Positions 12,401 to 23,935 of a DNA stretch of 64,000 nucleotides are shown here, in pieces. This stretch comes from Channallabes apus (taxonomy: Eukaryota > Chordata > Actinopteri > Siluriformes > Clariidae), in contig CM060127.1 of the NCBI GenBank assembly GCA_030522415.1, positions 9,306,707-9,370,706 of the forward strand. Reading direction: 5' to 3'. The notes below the pieces were generated by a model. The model saw nothing but the letters and a program-made list of their open reading frames with translations, was not told where the DNA came from and did not search any database. Made by a program: the position numbers and the translations under genes. How positions within the stretch are numbered: the first letter of the stretch is position 1; every line of letters begins with the position of its first letter.

Positions 12401-14892
12401 AATAAATCCACCAATCAGGATAAAGACAGATAAAACAGACTTTTAGACATGATCAGGCTCAGGGTTTCCGGTGTTTTCACATTAAGAACTACATAATCAG
12501 ATGTGAAAATCGTATGTGTGAAATGCATGTGATTTTTTCTCATAAATAATGGCGTACCACACACACTAAAACCATCACTATTTTTACAATAAAAAAAAAA
12601 AAAAAACAAACAAACAACAAAAACAACAGATGGCCAATAGTGACCTCAGACCTGCCTTGTTTGCTGTCTTGTTTCTGACGCTTCTCTTGGTTGACAGTTT
12701 GCGCCTGATGGTACCTGGATTCTGTTGTTATCCAATCATGTATCTCAGGAGCAAGTGTCTGCCACGATTCTAAGATATTAGCATGTTATACGTATATTGT
12801 TAATGATAATAATAGAAGAGCAAATCAGGATGACTACAGAGGCTGGGTAGAGATGAGTGTGTGTGGTTCGGTGCGGTGCGGTGCGGTGCGGTGCAGGAGC
12901 ACCAGTCCGTGGAGGACTGAAAACAATAGTGGAGAGGCTTGAGTTGGGAGATTGGCTCCATTGTGATATTAATGAAAACTCTCTCGGCCATAGACGCTGA
13001 GCTGTGATCAATTATTAATCTTGCGCCTGGTGCTTTCGGGAGGCTCGAGAGACAGGAAGAAGAGAAACGTACGCAGAAGGAGCGCGCTTTATTACTAATT
13101 CTGTCTCTTATTACGCATGCCTTTACCTATGCTTATGGAAAAAGATGTTACATTCCTCCTTTTAACCCACACATCTGCTCATTTAAAACGTGCTGTTTAT
13201 TAAGTTATAAAACGTTCAAAGGTTAAATAATCGACTGATCAAAGGGTAAAACATTTGTACAGTACATGTGATTATTATCACTGTGTTATCACCCTGACTT
13301 GATTTGGCTCGTCATGATTTCTTTACAATTCCCGGCACAATCCTTTAATACAATATCCTATTTCTGTATTTCTGTTTAACATAAGGCAATTTCAGTCAGG
13401 ACATTTACTTCTTGTACTGAAAAATGACCGAAATTGGATATTTAACCTATCTTCATTTTAAATGCTTCAAAAAGGTGGAACTCTTTTCCACGGCCATGTC
13501 CGCTCTGCCCAAGCCGTTCAGTCACTCGTTAACACCTGATCAAACAGCAGACTAAAACATAACTACGGTATTGGCACCATAGAGATGATATGCTCGGCTA
13601 ATGTGACCTTTAATATGAGCTCCTTGTTAACGGCAACAAAAATAGTAACGATCAAGATTATGCAAAAAAATCTGCCCTCTTGAATAAAACACAAAGAAGA
13701 AATAGAAAGAAGTAGTAGACCCCAAATAAACAAATTTTCTTAAGGAAAACAGTATCTGAATTATATATATAAACGCCACTGAGGTTTTCTTTTGCTTGAA
13801 CAAACCCTACGCAGTGCAAATACAGATATCCAGAGGTCCTGCATCATTGCTGTCACGGTCTTATTAGGAGAAAGAAATTAGAAATGAACTCTTCAGGGGG
13901 TGAGGGTTCCATCTGCTAAGACTCCAAGCCACTTTGAAGTTTCAAAAGCGTGTTTATTATTGACATTCACGGCAAATAGCATGTGAGCAGTAGCTACAGG
14001 TCATGTAGCAGCCTGAACAACAAGGATGAATAATAATACAGGGGACCATCTGGGCAGCTTCAAAGCATCCTGTTTGTAAGAGATTAACACACGAGGTGTT
14101 TAAGGGTCAGTGGGCATAGTTCGGAATTAATGAATGAGTTTGCTGTAATATATCATTTGTAGTTTACGTGTATCACTGATAGGACTCGGGGACACAGGTA
14201 CTGTATGGTCTGATAATCCCTGGCGTTCTCATGCATTTCTCGGTTTGAGCTTTCAGACAGAAAGAGAGGGGAAAAATAAAGCAGCTTGCATTAGTATGAT
14301 CTGGGCATTGAAAGACACTGTGTTCCCTGCCGCACAGCTCTACCCGAGGCAATCATTCAGGTGGTCGAGAGCCAGCGATTGGTAAGCTCTCCAGTCAAAT
14401 TCTCAGTGCCTTTACATTGTAAGAGCATAAAAGCAAAAAGTACTCTCATACCCACCCCCACCTACATGGCTCATTCAGGGAAAGCCAGACCTTGGAAGTG
14501 GCTCAGGTAATAGAGCCTGGAGACAAGTGTTGCTCCTCAGAAACTGTTCAGTGTCCTTGAGAGGAGGATTTGTTCTTCTGTCTTTAATGGCCCATGACAA
14601 GCTACGCACATGTAGAACTACTGTCCATAAAATGTTATGTGGCAGGCTATAAAAATAAGCTGAAAAAACGTCTCCTGATGATGTTCCTTGTCCTTATGAA
14701 AATGAGACGGATGGTTGTTAGAAAAGAAAAAGTTTATATTCTTGATGTTATGCCATCCTTTTCACACACTCGCAGGAAGCAGAAGTGCTTGATGATGCAT
14801 GTATTTGCATGTGTGAACAATAGTGCACCTTCTTATTTAAAAGGAAAAAACTGTGAAATCGTTCAACAGAAAAGTTCTCAGAAATAAGGCTT
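12401..14892. other. Gene-free stretch
   Basis: No gene recognised. Contains an A-run (12591-12606) and a (GGTGC)n pentanucleotide run near 12872-12896. 12940-13140 is repeat-free with homeodomain-like cores (ATCAATTATTAATC), again only a possible regulatory island. Confidence 0.4.
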
Positions 14893-16343
14893 CTGCTTCT
14901 TGACCTTCTCCAACTTTTTCTGTCGATTAATCAGGGATTTAAACCAAGTGCTCCTCATTCATAGAACAGACGGGTCAACTGAATGCAACTCCCATTGCAT
15001 CACTAAGTGACAAGGAGAGGCTAGGAGAGACTTGCATGTCATCAGTATAGCTAGAGAGGACAGACAATGCCTGAAACCCCACTTGTGCCGGGAGAGAATA
15101 ATGCAAACTTAAATATATTTGCAAATCAACAATGATCGGGCCCAAGCACCTGTGCCATCACCGGCTGAGCGCATCACACAACAGGTGTACTTATTGACCA
15201 CGTTAAGACCTCCAAAATGCCCCGAATGCTGGGAAAAAAAAGCATCACACCATGATGTCAGTCAGTGTAATATCACTCACATTTTGCATCCTGTCTTGAT
15301 ATCATAATGGCCCGGTTTGGTGGTGATCGTATACATTCCCTAGGAGGAGTACATCGTTGAGTACATTTTGCAAACAACCAAAAATAACTGACGTCCTGTT
15401 GAGTAGGGCCCATGAAATAGCGAAAACTGCTCAGCTCAATGAGATCTAACCATCTGGGTACCGGGTTTTGCAGGAATACGTGCAAATGTTTATAAGCTAT
15501 GCAGCAAAATCTCATCTGCTTCTTGACCTTCTTCATCTTCTTCTGTCGATTAATCAGGGATTTAAACCAAGTGCTCCTCATCTACAGAACAGAAGGGTCA
15601 GCTGAATGCAACTCCCATGCATCGCTAAGTGACAAGAAGAGGCTAGGAGAGACTTGCATGTCATCAGTATAGCTGCAGAGGACAGACAATGCCTGAAACC
15701 CCACTTGTGCCGGGAGAAAATAATGCAAACTTAAATATATTTGCAAATCAACAATGATCGGGCCCAAGCACCTGTGCCATCACCGGCTGGGCGCACCACA
15801 CAACAGGTGTACTTATTGACCACGTTAAGACCTCCAAAATGCCCCGAATGCTGGGAAAAAAAGCATCACACCATGATGTCAGTCAATGTAATATCACTCA
15901 CATTTTGCATCCTGTCTTGAGATCATAATGGCCCGGTTTGGTGGTGATCGAGGAGTACATCGTTGAGTACATTTTGCAAACAACCAAAAATAACTGACGT
16001 CCTGTTGAGTAGGGCCCATGAAATAGCGAAAACTGCTCAGCTCAATGAGATCTAACCATCTGGGTACCGGGTTTTGCAGGAATACGTGCAAATGTTTATA
16101 AGCTATGCAGCAAAATCTCATCTGCTTCTTGACCTTCTTCATCTTCTTCTGTCGATTAATCAGGGATTTAAACCAAGTGCTCCTCATCTACAGAACAGAA
16201 GGGTCAGCTGAATGCAACTCCCATGCATCGCTAAGTGACAAGAAGAGGCTAGGAGAGACTTGCATGTCATCAGTATAGCTGCAGAGGACAGACAATGCCT
16301 GAAACCCCACTTGTGCCGGGAGAGAATAATGCAAACTTAATTA
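14893..16343. repeat. Tandem duplication, ~0.6-kb unit in about 2.4 copies
   Basis: The same sequence starts at 14893, 15516 and 16122 (CTGCTTCTTGACCTTCT...). The first ~225 bp of the unit is present three times and the remainder twice, ending in ...AATGCAAACTTAA near 16340. Copies two and three are more alike than either is to copy one. The second copy lacks a short segment (GTATACATTCCCTA region at 15330-15342) found in the first. No known element is recognised in the unit. A reverse-strand frame of ~100 codons is conserved in both full copies (15273-15581, 15894-16187), but that follows from the recent duplication. Confidence 0.9.
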
Positions 16344-17399
16344 CTGCTAGCTAATAACTCCAAGCAATCAAACTCCTGGCTCAGCTCAGAGCCTTTCCTC
16401 TAAAAGTCATGACAACTAAAACCTTTTGTCTTCTATTTAGCATGTGGCTAAGTAGGACCCGTAGATTTAACTGGTGTGACTCGGGTGATAAGAGCGGCTT
16501 CGATGACTGCGGCTCGCTGCTTTTATTCGGCTGCTTCTCTGCTCGGAATGACTAATTGCGCTGGAATGTGAGCACACTGGAGATGAAATGCGCATGGCTA
16601 ATCCAATCATTTCCAGCAGAGCAGCAGTAAAATGAGGACTGAAGACACACTCGGAGAGGGAGAAAGGAAGCCGTATTTGCCTCAAATCATCTCCTATAGG
16701 GAGGCCCATCTTTTACTATTACACTTATTACCTACTCATTTGCAAAAAAACATTAGCTTATTTTTTTCAATGTTTGCAACAATTCACTAGTGCCATCATT
16801 GGGCTTTTTATGTGGGGACTTTGGGTTGGCACCCTGCTGTGTAAAATCACCATTCTTAACTCCTGTTTTGTTTTTGATTGACAAGTTAATTCTAGTTCTT
16901 TTGTTTTTAATTAATTGATTTATTTTTCATTTGTAGAGTTTAGTTTATTATTATTTAGATAAAGTGGAGATGTTAAATTCCATGAACGTTTCAGACTTCC
17001 TGGTTTGTTTTGTTTCTATTACACTGAAAAAAAAAACACAGCTTATATTAAACTCTATATACATTCCAACATGTTGGATACCACATACAGTAGTTTATTC
17101 CAATTTATACACCAGTTATCTCCGTAAGTGCTGATATAGCATATAACAGCACTGGGACTTTCAACTTCCGCTTCACAAGTGTTCTAATCAAAGGTGTCAT
17201 GTCCATTCAACTTCAGAGGACATGTGTATTTCAAATTTTTCAGATTGAATTGATGTTAAATTCTATTTTCACAGTAGATGTATTAATTAATCATACGAAT
17301 ACAATTTTAAAGCCAAAAGCTATTTTTCTGTAGGTTTGTATTCTCATTTGAAACCTATTCTGACAATTTTTGCAATCTGTGAGCCATAACCAATATGCT

Positions 17400-17400
<1 letters not shown>
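16344..17400. other. Gene-free stretch with one repeat-free island
   Basis: 16450-16720 is balanced in composition, repeat-free and contains ACTAATTGCGC and GGCTAATCCAATCA, so it could be a conserved non-coding element. The rest is ordinary AT-rich DNA. Confidence 0.3.

Positions 17401-17402
<2 letters not shown>

Positions 17403-17465
<63 letters not shown>
17403..17465. repeat. (GT)n microsatellite
   Basis: About 31 uninterrupted GT units. Confidence 0.97.
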
Positions 17466-17469
<4 letters not shown>

Positions 17470-17524
17470 TTGTCCTACAAGTTCCGCCCCGATAACCCAC
17501 CCCCCTCTGCTATTCCTGCTGTTA

Positions 17525-17671
17525 TACCCCTTTCTCACCTATGCGGTTTGACTATGAACGGACCAATGCGCAGAAAGATGGAAACCTAATCATAGCGCCA
17601 AAACTCGCATTGAATCATGATGAACCGTACTTACGGCCACCACGTGAAACCACGTAGGTGAGATAGGAGGA
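17525..17671. mobile_element. Short Harbinger-like MITE
   Basis: The left end TACCCCTTTCTCACC and the right end (reading back TCCTCCTATCTCACC) form imperfect inverted repeats, flanked by TTA at 17522-17524 and 17672-17674. Interior blocks (AGATGGAAACCTAATCATAGCGC, split over 17574-17600, and GAATCATGATGAACC) match the MITE at 7878-8425. Confidence 0.7.
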
Positions 17672-17723
17672 TTAGTAGGACATGGGCGAAACTTCGGTGA
17701 GTGATGATGGTGGAATAATTATA

Positions 17724-18163
17724 TTCCGAGTGGCGCAGTGGTAAAGCGCTCGCCCTATCATCCGGAGATTGCTGGTTCGAACCCCGAGTGATGCTGTTTT
17801 CATCTCACAGTTGGAGGCATAGAGAGAGCTGATTGGCCGAGCTATCTCAGGGGGGAGGGACGATGATTAATCACGGCTCTACAGCCAATCAGGGGCGTCT
17901 GTGAGCTTGCGCACGCGGAAGGAGCGGCTAGCGCTTTCCTCCGAGTGTGTTACTCCGCCCCTAATGGTGCGTGAGCAAGCAGTTCGAAAAGATGCGGTCA
18001 GCTGACGTCACGCGGTTCGGAGGAAACACGTGATTGTCTTTGGCCCTCCCGACTGAGTGGTAGTGGTAGCCTTAATGTGGGAGCCCCCTAGCGACGGGGA
18101 GGAATTGGCCACGACTAAATTGGGGAGAAAATTGGAAAAATCCCCCAAAAAATGCAAATAAAA
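17724..18163 (+). mobile_element. tRNA-derived SINE, ~440 bp, full length
   Basis: The head carries RNA polymerase III promoter boxes: A box GAGTGGCGCAGTGGT and B box GGTTCGAACCCC, 30-odd bp apart. The body runs through CCAATCAGGGGCGTCTGTG and CCCCTAGCGACGGGGAGG and ends in an A-rich tail. AATTATA flanks it on both sides (17717-17723, 18164-18170). A second copy of the same family is nested in a solo LTR at 52983-53417. It depends on a LINE in trans for movement. Confidence 0.85.
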
Positions 18164-18224
18164 AATTATAAAGGTCTTCACTAAAACAACATGCATGAGG
18201 AATCACAAAGGAGTTTTCATTTTC

Positions 18225-18356
18225 TGCAATGGAAAAGTACTCTAATTAGTTACTTTTATCAGAAAGTAACGCTGTAATGTAACTTATTACTTTTTAATAG
18301 CGGTAATTTTGTAATGTAATTAGTTACTTTAGAAAGTAACGTCCCCCAACACTGGC
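18225..18356. mobile_element. Terminal fragment of a non-autonomous DNA transposon (hAT-like)
   Basis: The segment is dominated by AGTTACTTT/AAAGTAAC words in both orientations and ends GTCCCCCAACACTG, reading back CAGTGTTGGGGGAC. This pattern is common to a fish non-autonomous transposon family that I associate with hAT ends; the family name is from memory and not certain. Confidence 0.45.
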
Positions 18357-19572
18357 AATGACAGAGGTCAAACATTTTGTCTTCACAAGGTTTTCATACA
18401 CTGTTGCTGGTTATGGCTATGCCATTCCAGGACCTTGAAATTCTTACGAAGCCACTCCTTTGTTGCCTGAGCGGTGTGTTTGGGATCATTGTCATGCTGA
18501 AAGACCCAAAGACCCATCTTCAATGCCCTTGATGATGGAAGGAGGTTTTTACTCAAAATCTCATGATACATGGCCCCATTCATTCTTTCCTTTACACAGA
18601 TCAGTCGTCCTGATCCCTTTGCAGAAAAACAGCTTCAACGCATGATGTTTTCATCCCCATGCTTCCCAGTAGGTATGGTGTTCTTTGGATACAACTCAGC
18701 ATTCTTTCTCCTCCAAACATCCCAAGTTGAGTTTTTACCAAAAAGTTCTATTTTGGTTTGATCTGACCATATGACATTCTCCCAGTCCTCTTATGGATCA
18801 TTCAAATGCTCTCTAGTAACCTTCAGATGGGCCTGGACATGTACAGTACTGGCTTAAGCAGGGGGACACGTCTGGCACTGCAGGATTTGAGTCCCTGGCG
18901 GCGCAGTGTGTTACTGATGGTAGACTTTGTTACTTTGGTCCCAGCTCTCTGCAGGTCATTCACTAGGTCCACTGTGTGGTTCTGTGAATTTTGCTCACAA
19001 TTCTTGTGATCATTTTGACCCCACAAGGTGAGATCTTTGGGATCTCCAAGGTGGAGCTCCAGATCGAGGGAGGTTATAGTGGTCTTGTACCGTATGTCTT
19101 CCATTTTCTAATAATTGCTTTCTTCACACCAAGTGTCTTACCTTTTGCAGATACAATCTTTCCAGCCTGGTGCAGGTCTACAATTTAGTTTCTGGTGTCC
19201 ACTGACAGCTCTTAGTCGAGTTTGGAGTTTGGAGTATGACAGTTTGAGGTTGTGGACAGCTGTCTTTTATACTGATAACGAGTTCAAACAGATGCCATTG
19301 ATACAGGTAATGAGTAAAGGACAGAGGAGACTCTTAAAGAAGAAGTGACAGGTCTGTGAGAGCCAGAAATCTTGCTTGTTTGTTGGTGACCAAATACTTA
19401 TTTTTCTTATTTTACTTATTTACTAATTAATTCATTAAAAATACTACAATGTGATTTTCTGGACTTCTTTTCTCATAGTTGAAGTATATAGTACCTATGA
19501 TGAAAATTACAGGCCTCTCTCATCTTTTAACTGTGAGAATTTGCACAATTGGTGTCTGACTGTATTTTGGTA
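18357..19572 (-). pseudogene. Fossil Tc1-like element with broken transposase
   Basis: Read on the reverse strand, two disconnected pieces match a Tc1 transposase. The N-terminal DNA-binding part lies at about 18823-19104. The catalytic-core piece lies at 18383-18583, with a DNDPKHT motif (second catalytic Asp) and an [16 protein letters not shown] segment. The frame between them is interrupted by stops and indels, one of which is the TACAGTA insertion at 18842-18848. The right side (19380-19572) is non-coding Tc1 flank up to the degraded inverted-repeat end; the C-terminal side is truncated at about 18357. It is a different and older subfamily from the copies at 22.3 and 44.2 kb. Confidence 0.8.
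18842..18848. other. Candidate excision footprint inside the fossil Tc1
   Basis: TACAGTA interrupts the transposase frame (reverse strand ...CTTAAGCCAG-TACTGTA-CATGTCC...). Removing five bases at this TA would restore the usual run of sequence at this place in related Tc1 elements, as I recall the family. It fits insertion and later excision of another Tc1. Confidence 0.45.
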
Positions 19573-21185
19573 AACAAACATATTAGAATCTGTTGAGAAC
19601 AAATGGTTTTGTAGAATTTTTATAAATTTGCAATAAAGTAATATCACATGAGTGGACAAATGCCAGCACTTGGGCTGCACCTGTGCTGATATTCAATACA
19701 ACATCACTCCCCCTCATGTGATATTACTACACTTAGTTTGTTGTTTGTTTGGGACAGTTCTTTGCTTGGCAAAACAGAGTTTCAAGAGTGCTTATATTTT
19801 CTATAATCATATTCTATAATTTTTTTATTTTGGGTGCCTTGTCTATTCTAAGACTGGTGTCCAATCCAGGGTGTATTCCTGTCAGTTTTCCTCGTATAGG
19901 CTCTGGATTCACCTTGACTCTGGTCCACTTGTCTGCGTTCACCATAAAAAGTAAAATTTCAGTTTGTAACCTTACTACGGTAGAGAAAATTGCCAATGAT
20001 ATCGCAAATGATACTTTCCATGAATGCTTTTGACTTCAAATATCAATACTCATATGATAAGGATGAAAAGGAAGAAAATATGCAATTTTCTCAAAAGCAC
20101 CTTTAACAGCAATGTGCAAATCATTGAGAGCTAGCTAGCCAAACAAGCCATTATGCCAAAGTGGCTTTTTAAGGATCAATTTCCTGCTAGCAGAGCAAAA
20201 ATAACCTGATCATTTGGTCTTATTGTATTCACAATATCACTAACCCCCCAAAAATGTATTGTTAAATTATTCAATTGTGTTAGAGTGATATTGCACCTGT
20301 TGTCGTGCAGTTATACTTCAATTGGCACAAATGCACGCTGGAGCCTCCGGCTGTGTTACAGCAATGCTGATATTCAGTATGACTGCACTTTTATTTGTGT
20401 GATATTGTTTAATGCTGTTGCATTGTTGATTCTGATTGAACGCCATGGCTCAAACTGCAGTTCCAGCGCCAAGGTTTACATAATCACATTGTAGTTTCCA
20501 TAGTAACAGCTAATTCACAGGGTTTTGTATTACAGATACTGCATACTGTATGGACCGACGTGTAATGGTGTAACCATTGATATGGTCGGCTATGTATTGT
20601 GTGAGAAGACATTGATTTAGCATTTCTAAAAGAAGTCTCCAGTGTAAGCTCTTGGGTGTGCTCAGTCAGGAGTAAAGCTGCTCCTTTAAGTTTTCTGGAA
20701 AGTCTCAGGACTCAGGGCTTTGTGATTTATTTCTCAGGAACATGAAAAGCTGCATTTTTTGTGTGTTATTTTAAAATACCAGAAGCAGGGGAAGAAATGA
20801 CTGTAGCTGCTACAACGGAGGTGGAAACAGGTTTCACAGGTGTTTAATAACATCAGGTTTTAAACTGTTAATGTTTAACAGGTCAGAAGTATAAGGTGTC
20901 TCATGTGTGGCTCGTCTGAAACAAAGAGTATTGTTGGCAAATTCCTGCAATATACAGTAAGAGGAATAAATATTAGTATTGGGAAAAGAGCAGGTTTAGT
21001 ACCTGTGGTTGAATATTTTGTAAAATAATGTGCGCTGTCGTGTTTTCCTCCTAGGTAGGTAGACAGACACATTGCTTTGTAGATATGAGGGGGGGATACG
21101 AGTTCTAAGATTTGCATGGCATAGAGCAGATCACATTCACTGCATGTCATCCCTCACATGGCTTCAAAACTGTCAGTAGAGTTTA
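19573..21185. other. Mostly gene-free; faint V-SINE tail at 19840-19925
   Basis: GTCCAATCCAGGGTGTATTCC and GTATAGGCTCTGGATTCACC at 19858-19915 look like a very old V-SINE tail. Otherwise nothing is recognised. Confidence 0.4.
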
Positions 21186-21349
21186 CTACTGATGGTCCGG
21201 CCCTGGGGACAAATTTTTCAATGCAAAATGCGGCGAATGTTGAAAAAGACGATGAGCATGCACTTGGTCGAGCTGCAGACCTGCCTCACCTTTTTCGGTC
21301 ATGGAGATGATGGACTTGACCACTGTAAAGATCGGTGCTTCATCTCGAG

Positions 21350-22195
21350 GCCGACGGCGACGGTGGCAAGGAAAAACTCCTTGAAATGTCAATAGGAAGT
21401 AACCTTGAGGAGAACCAGACTAAACAGGGAACCCATCCTCATTTGTGTTATATCAGATAGCAGGGATTTATCTGCAATCATACTGTGTGTTAGGAGGCTG
21501 GAAGTTCAATAACAGTCGATGTCTTCAAGTTTAAATGGAGTCCAGTTTGTTGTTGGAGGCTCAGGTAGACTATCAGAAATATCTGTGGTATGATCTACTC
21601 TATATAAGATATCTGTCGACAGATCTCCTGTATATAAAATATCCATTGTCTGATCTAACCTATATAATATTTCTGTGGCCTAATATACTCTATATACTGT
21701 AATATGTCAGTTGTCTAATCTGCTGTATGTAAAATATTGGTGGTCTGAGCTATTCTTTAGAACATTTATATTCAATTCAATTCAGTTTTATTTATACAAT
21801 GCTTTTAACAATGGTCACTGAATCAAAACAAAACAGATTTACAAAATCTAAATTAGAGAAATTAATTTAAAATGTAAGTATTAATGTATGAATCAAAATG
21901 ATCAGATTCTCTCCCTATACCTATATATACATTTTTGGTCTGATCTATTCTATATAAGGTGTCTGTGTTCTGACCTGCTCTATATAGGATATCTGTCATC
22001 TGATCTACCGCATTAAAAATATTAATGGTCTGATCTCCTCTATAAAAGATATATGTGGTGTGATCTGCTCTATAATGGAAATCTGTGGTTTGATCTGCTC
22101 TATAATGGAAATCTGTGGTGTGATCTGCTCTATAATGGAAATCTGTGGTGTGATCTGCTCTATAATGGAAATCTGTGGCCTGATGGACCTGTGGA
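21350..22195 (-). repeat. LINE 3'-tail sequence with degenerate ~30-bp minisatellite
   Basis: 21350-21530 shares blocks with other copies in this window (GGCAAGGAAAAACTCC, GGAACCCATCCTCAT, CATACTGTGTGTTAG; compare 28490-28625 and 33720-33860). 21770-21900 carries the very end (ATTCAATTCAATTCAG, TTTATTTATACAATGC). Between and after these, 21570-21770 and 21930-22190 are made of units like CTGTGGTCTGATCTGCTCTATA. The last four units (22040-22185) are nearly identical, showing recent local amplification. The orientation is taken from the ATTCAATT tail, which corresponds to a reverse-strand 3' end. Confidence 0.75.
21695..21701. other. Excision-like 5-bp insertion in one minisatellite unit
   Basis: The preceding unit reads CTATATAATATTTCTGTGG (about 21659-21677). 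This unit reads CTATATACTGTAATATGTC. The only length difference in that block is CTGTA inserted after TA. Both sequences are in the window, so this comparison needs no outside consensus. Confidence 0.65.
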
Positions 22196-22323
22196 TGCTG
22201 TTTAAACTTTATGATGGCATGTCGTACACATCACGTACACCTCCATTCCGAAATAGGGGGTTTTCTTTTTCACACACATGTTGTTTCTTCCATGTCACTA
22301 GCTCTGCTTCTAGATTAAACGTA

Positions 22324-23932
22324 CAGTGGTGTGAAAAACTATTTGCCCCCTTCCTGATTTCTTATTCTTTTGCATGTTTGTCACACTTAAATGTTTCTGC
22401 TCATCAAAAACCGTTAACTATTAGTCAAAGATAACATAATTGAACACAAAATGCAGTTTTTAAATGAAGGTTTACGTTATTAAGGGAGAAAAAAAACTCC
22501 AAATCTACATGGCCCTGTGTGAAAAAGTGATTGCCCCCCTTGTTAAAAAATACCTTAACTGTGGTTTATCACACCTGAGTTCAATTTCTGTAGTCACCCC
22601 CAGGCCTGATTACTGCCACACCTGTTTCAATCAAGAAATCACTTAAATAGGAGCTACCTGACACAGAGAAGTAGACCAAAAGCACCTCAAAAGCTAGACA
22701 TCATGCCAAGATCCAAAGAAATTCAGGAACAAATGAGAACAAAAGTAATTGAGATCTATCAGTCTGGTAAAGGTTATAAAGCCATTTCTAAAGCTTTGGG
22801 ACTCCAGCGAACCACAGTGAGAGCCATTATCCACAAATGGCAAAAACATGGAACAGTGGTGAACCTTCCCAGGAGTGGCCGGCCGACCGAAATTACCCCA
22901 AGAGCGCAGAGACGACTCATCCGAGAGGCCACAAAAGACCCCAGGACAACATCTAAAGAACTGCAGGCCTCACTTGCCTCAATTAAGGTCAGTGTTCACG
23001 ACTCCACCATAAGAAAGAGACTGGGCAAAAACGGCCTGCATGGCAGATTTCCAAGGCGCAAACCATTTAAGCAAAAAGAACATTAAGGCTCGTCTCAATT
23101 TTGCTAAAAAACATCTCAATGATTGCCAAGACTTTTGGGAAAATACCTTGTGGACCGACGAGACAAAAGTTGAACTTTTTGGACTGTGCGTGTCCCGTTA
23201 CATCTGGCGTAAAAGTAACACAGCATTTCAGAAAAAGAACATCATACCAACAGTAAAATATGGTGGTGGTAGTGTGATGGTCTGGGGTTGTTTTGCTGCT
23301 TCAGGACCTGGAAGGATTGCTGTGATAGATGGAACCATGAATTCTACTGTCTACCAAAAAATCCTGAAGGAGAATGTCCGGCCATCTGTTCGTCAACTCA
23401 AGCTGAAGCGATCTTGGGTGCTGCAGCAGGACAATGACCCAAAACACACCAGCAAATCAACCTCTGAATGGCTGAAGAAAAACAAAATGAAGACTTTGGA
23501 GTGGCCTAGTCAAAGTCCTGACCTGAATCCTATTGAGATGTTGTGGCATGACCTGAAAAAGGCGGTTCATGCTAGAAAACCCTCAAATAAAGCTGAATTA
23601 CAACAATTCTGCAAAGATGAGTGGGCCAAAATTCCTCCAGAGCGCTGTAAAAGACTCGTTGCAAGTTATCGCAAACGCTTGATTGCAGTTATTGCTGCTA
23701 AGGGTGGCCCAACCAGTTTTTCGGCAATTACTTTTTCACACAGGGCCATGTAGGTTTGGATTTTTTTTCTCCCTAAATAATAAAACCCCTCATGTAAAAA
23801 CTGCATTTTGTGTTTACTTGTGTTATCTTTGACTAATAGTTAAATGTGTTTGATGATCAGAAACATTTTGTGTGACAAACATGCAAAAGAATAAGAAATC
23901 AGGAGGGGGGCAAATAGTTTTTCACACCACTG
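22324..23932 (+). mobile_element. Tc1-like DNA transposon, copy 1 (1609 bp)
   Basis: The ends CAGTGGTGTGAAAAACTA and its reverse complement lie between TA dinucleotides at 22322-22323 and 23933-23934. Each terminal repeat is ~220 bp and contains two related motifs: an outer one (GTGTGAAAAACTATTTGCCCC) and an inner one (TGTGTGAAAAAGTGATTGCCC at 22516-22538). That is the IR/DR layout of Sleeping Beauty-type Tc1 elements, where these motifs bind transposase. The second copy at 44198-45817 is very similar. The insertion interrupts or abuts an older mariner fossil on its right. Confidence 0.95.
22703..23753 (+). pseudogene. Tc1 transposase (DD34E), copy 1, frameshifted
   Basis: The protein would bind the inverted repeats and catalyse cut-and-paste movement in the nucleus. 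The first part (22703-23086) is the paired-like DNA-binding region with two helix-turn-helix segments (GYKAISKALGLQRTTVRAI; HDSTIRKRLGK) and a GRP linker motif. The second part (to 23753) is the DDE core: WTDETK, QQDNDPKHT, and DLNPIE. There are 34 residues between the second Asp and the Glu, so it is DD34E. Compared with the copy at 44.4 kb, about two bases are missing near 23063-23068, which puts the catalytic half in another frame. No other disabling change is obvious. The start ATG shares its context (ACATCATGCCAAG) with copy 2. Confidence 0.92.
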
Positions 23933-23935
23933 TAT

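Noticed and set aside
15273..16187. Conserved ~100-codon reverse-strand frame in both duplicated units
   Set aside because: Conservation is explained by recent tandem duplication; no motif or promoter.
17724..17800. A possible tRNA gene (A and B boxes present)
   Set aside because: It continues into a SINE body with A-rich tail and target duplication, and does not fold as a full tRNA. The same applies to heads at 24.4, 26.2, 31.8, 41.9, 52.9 and 54.9 kb.
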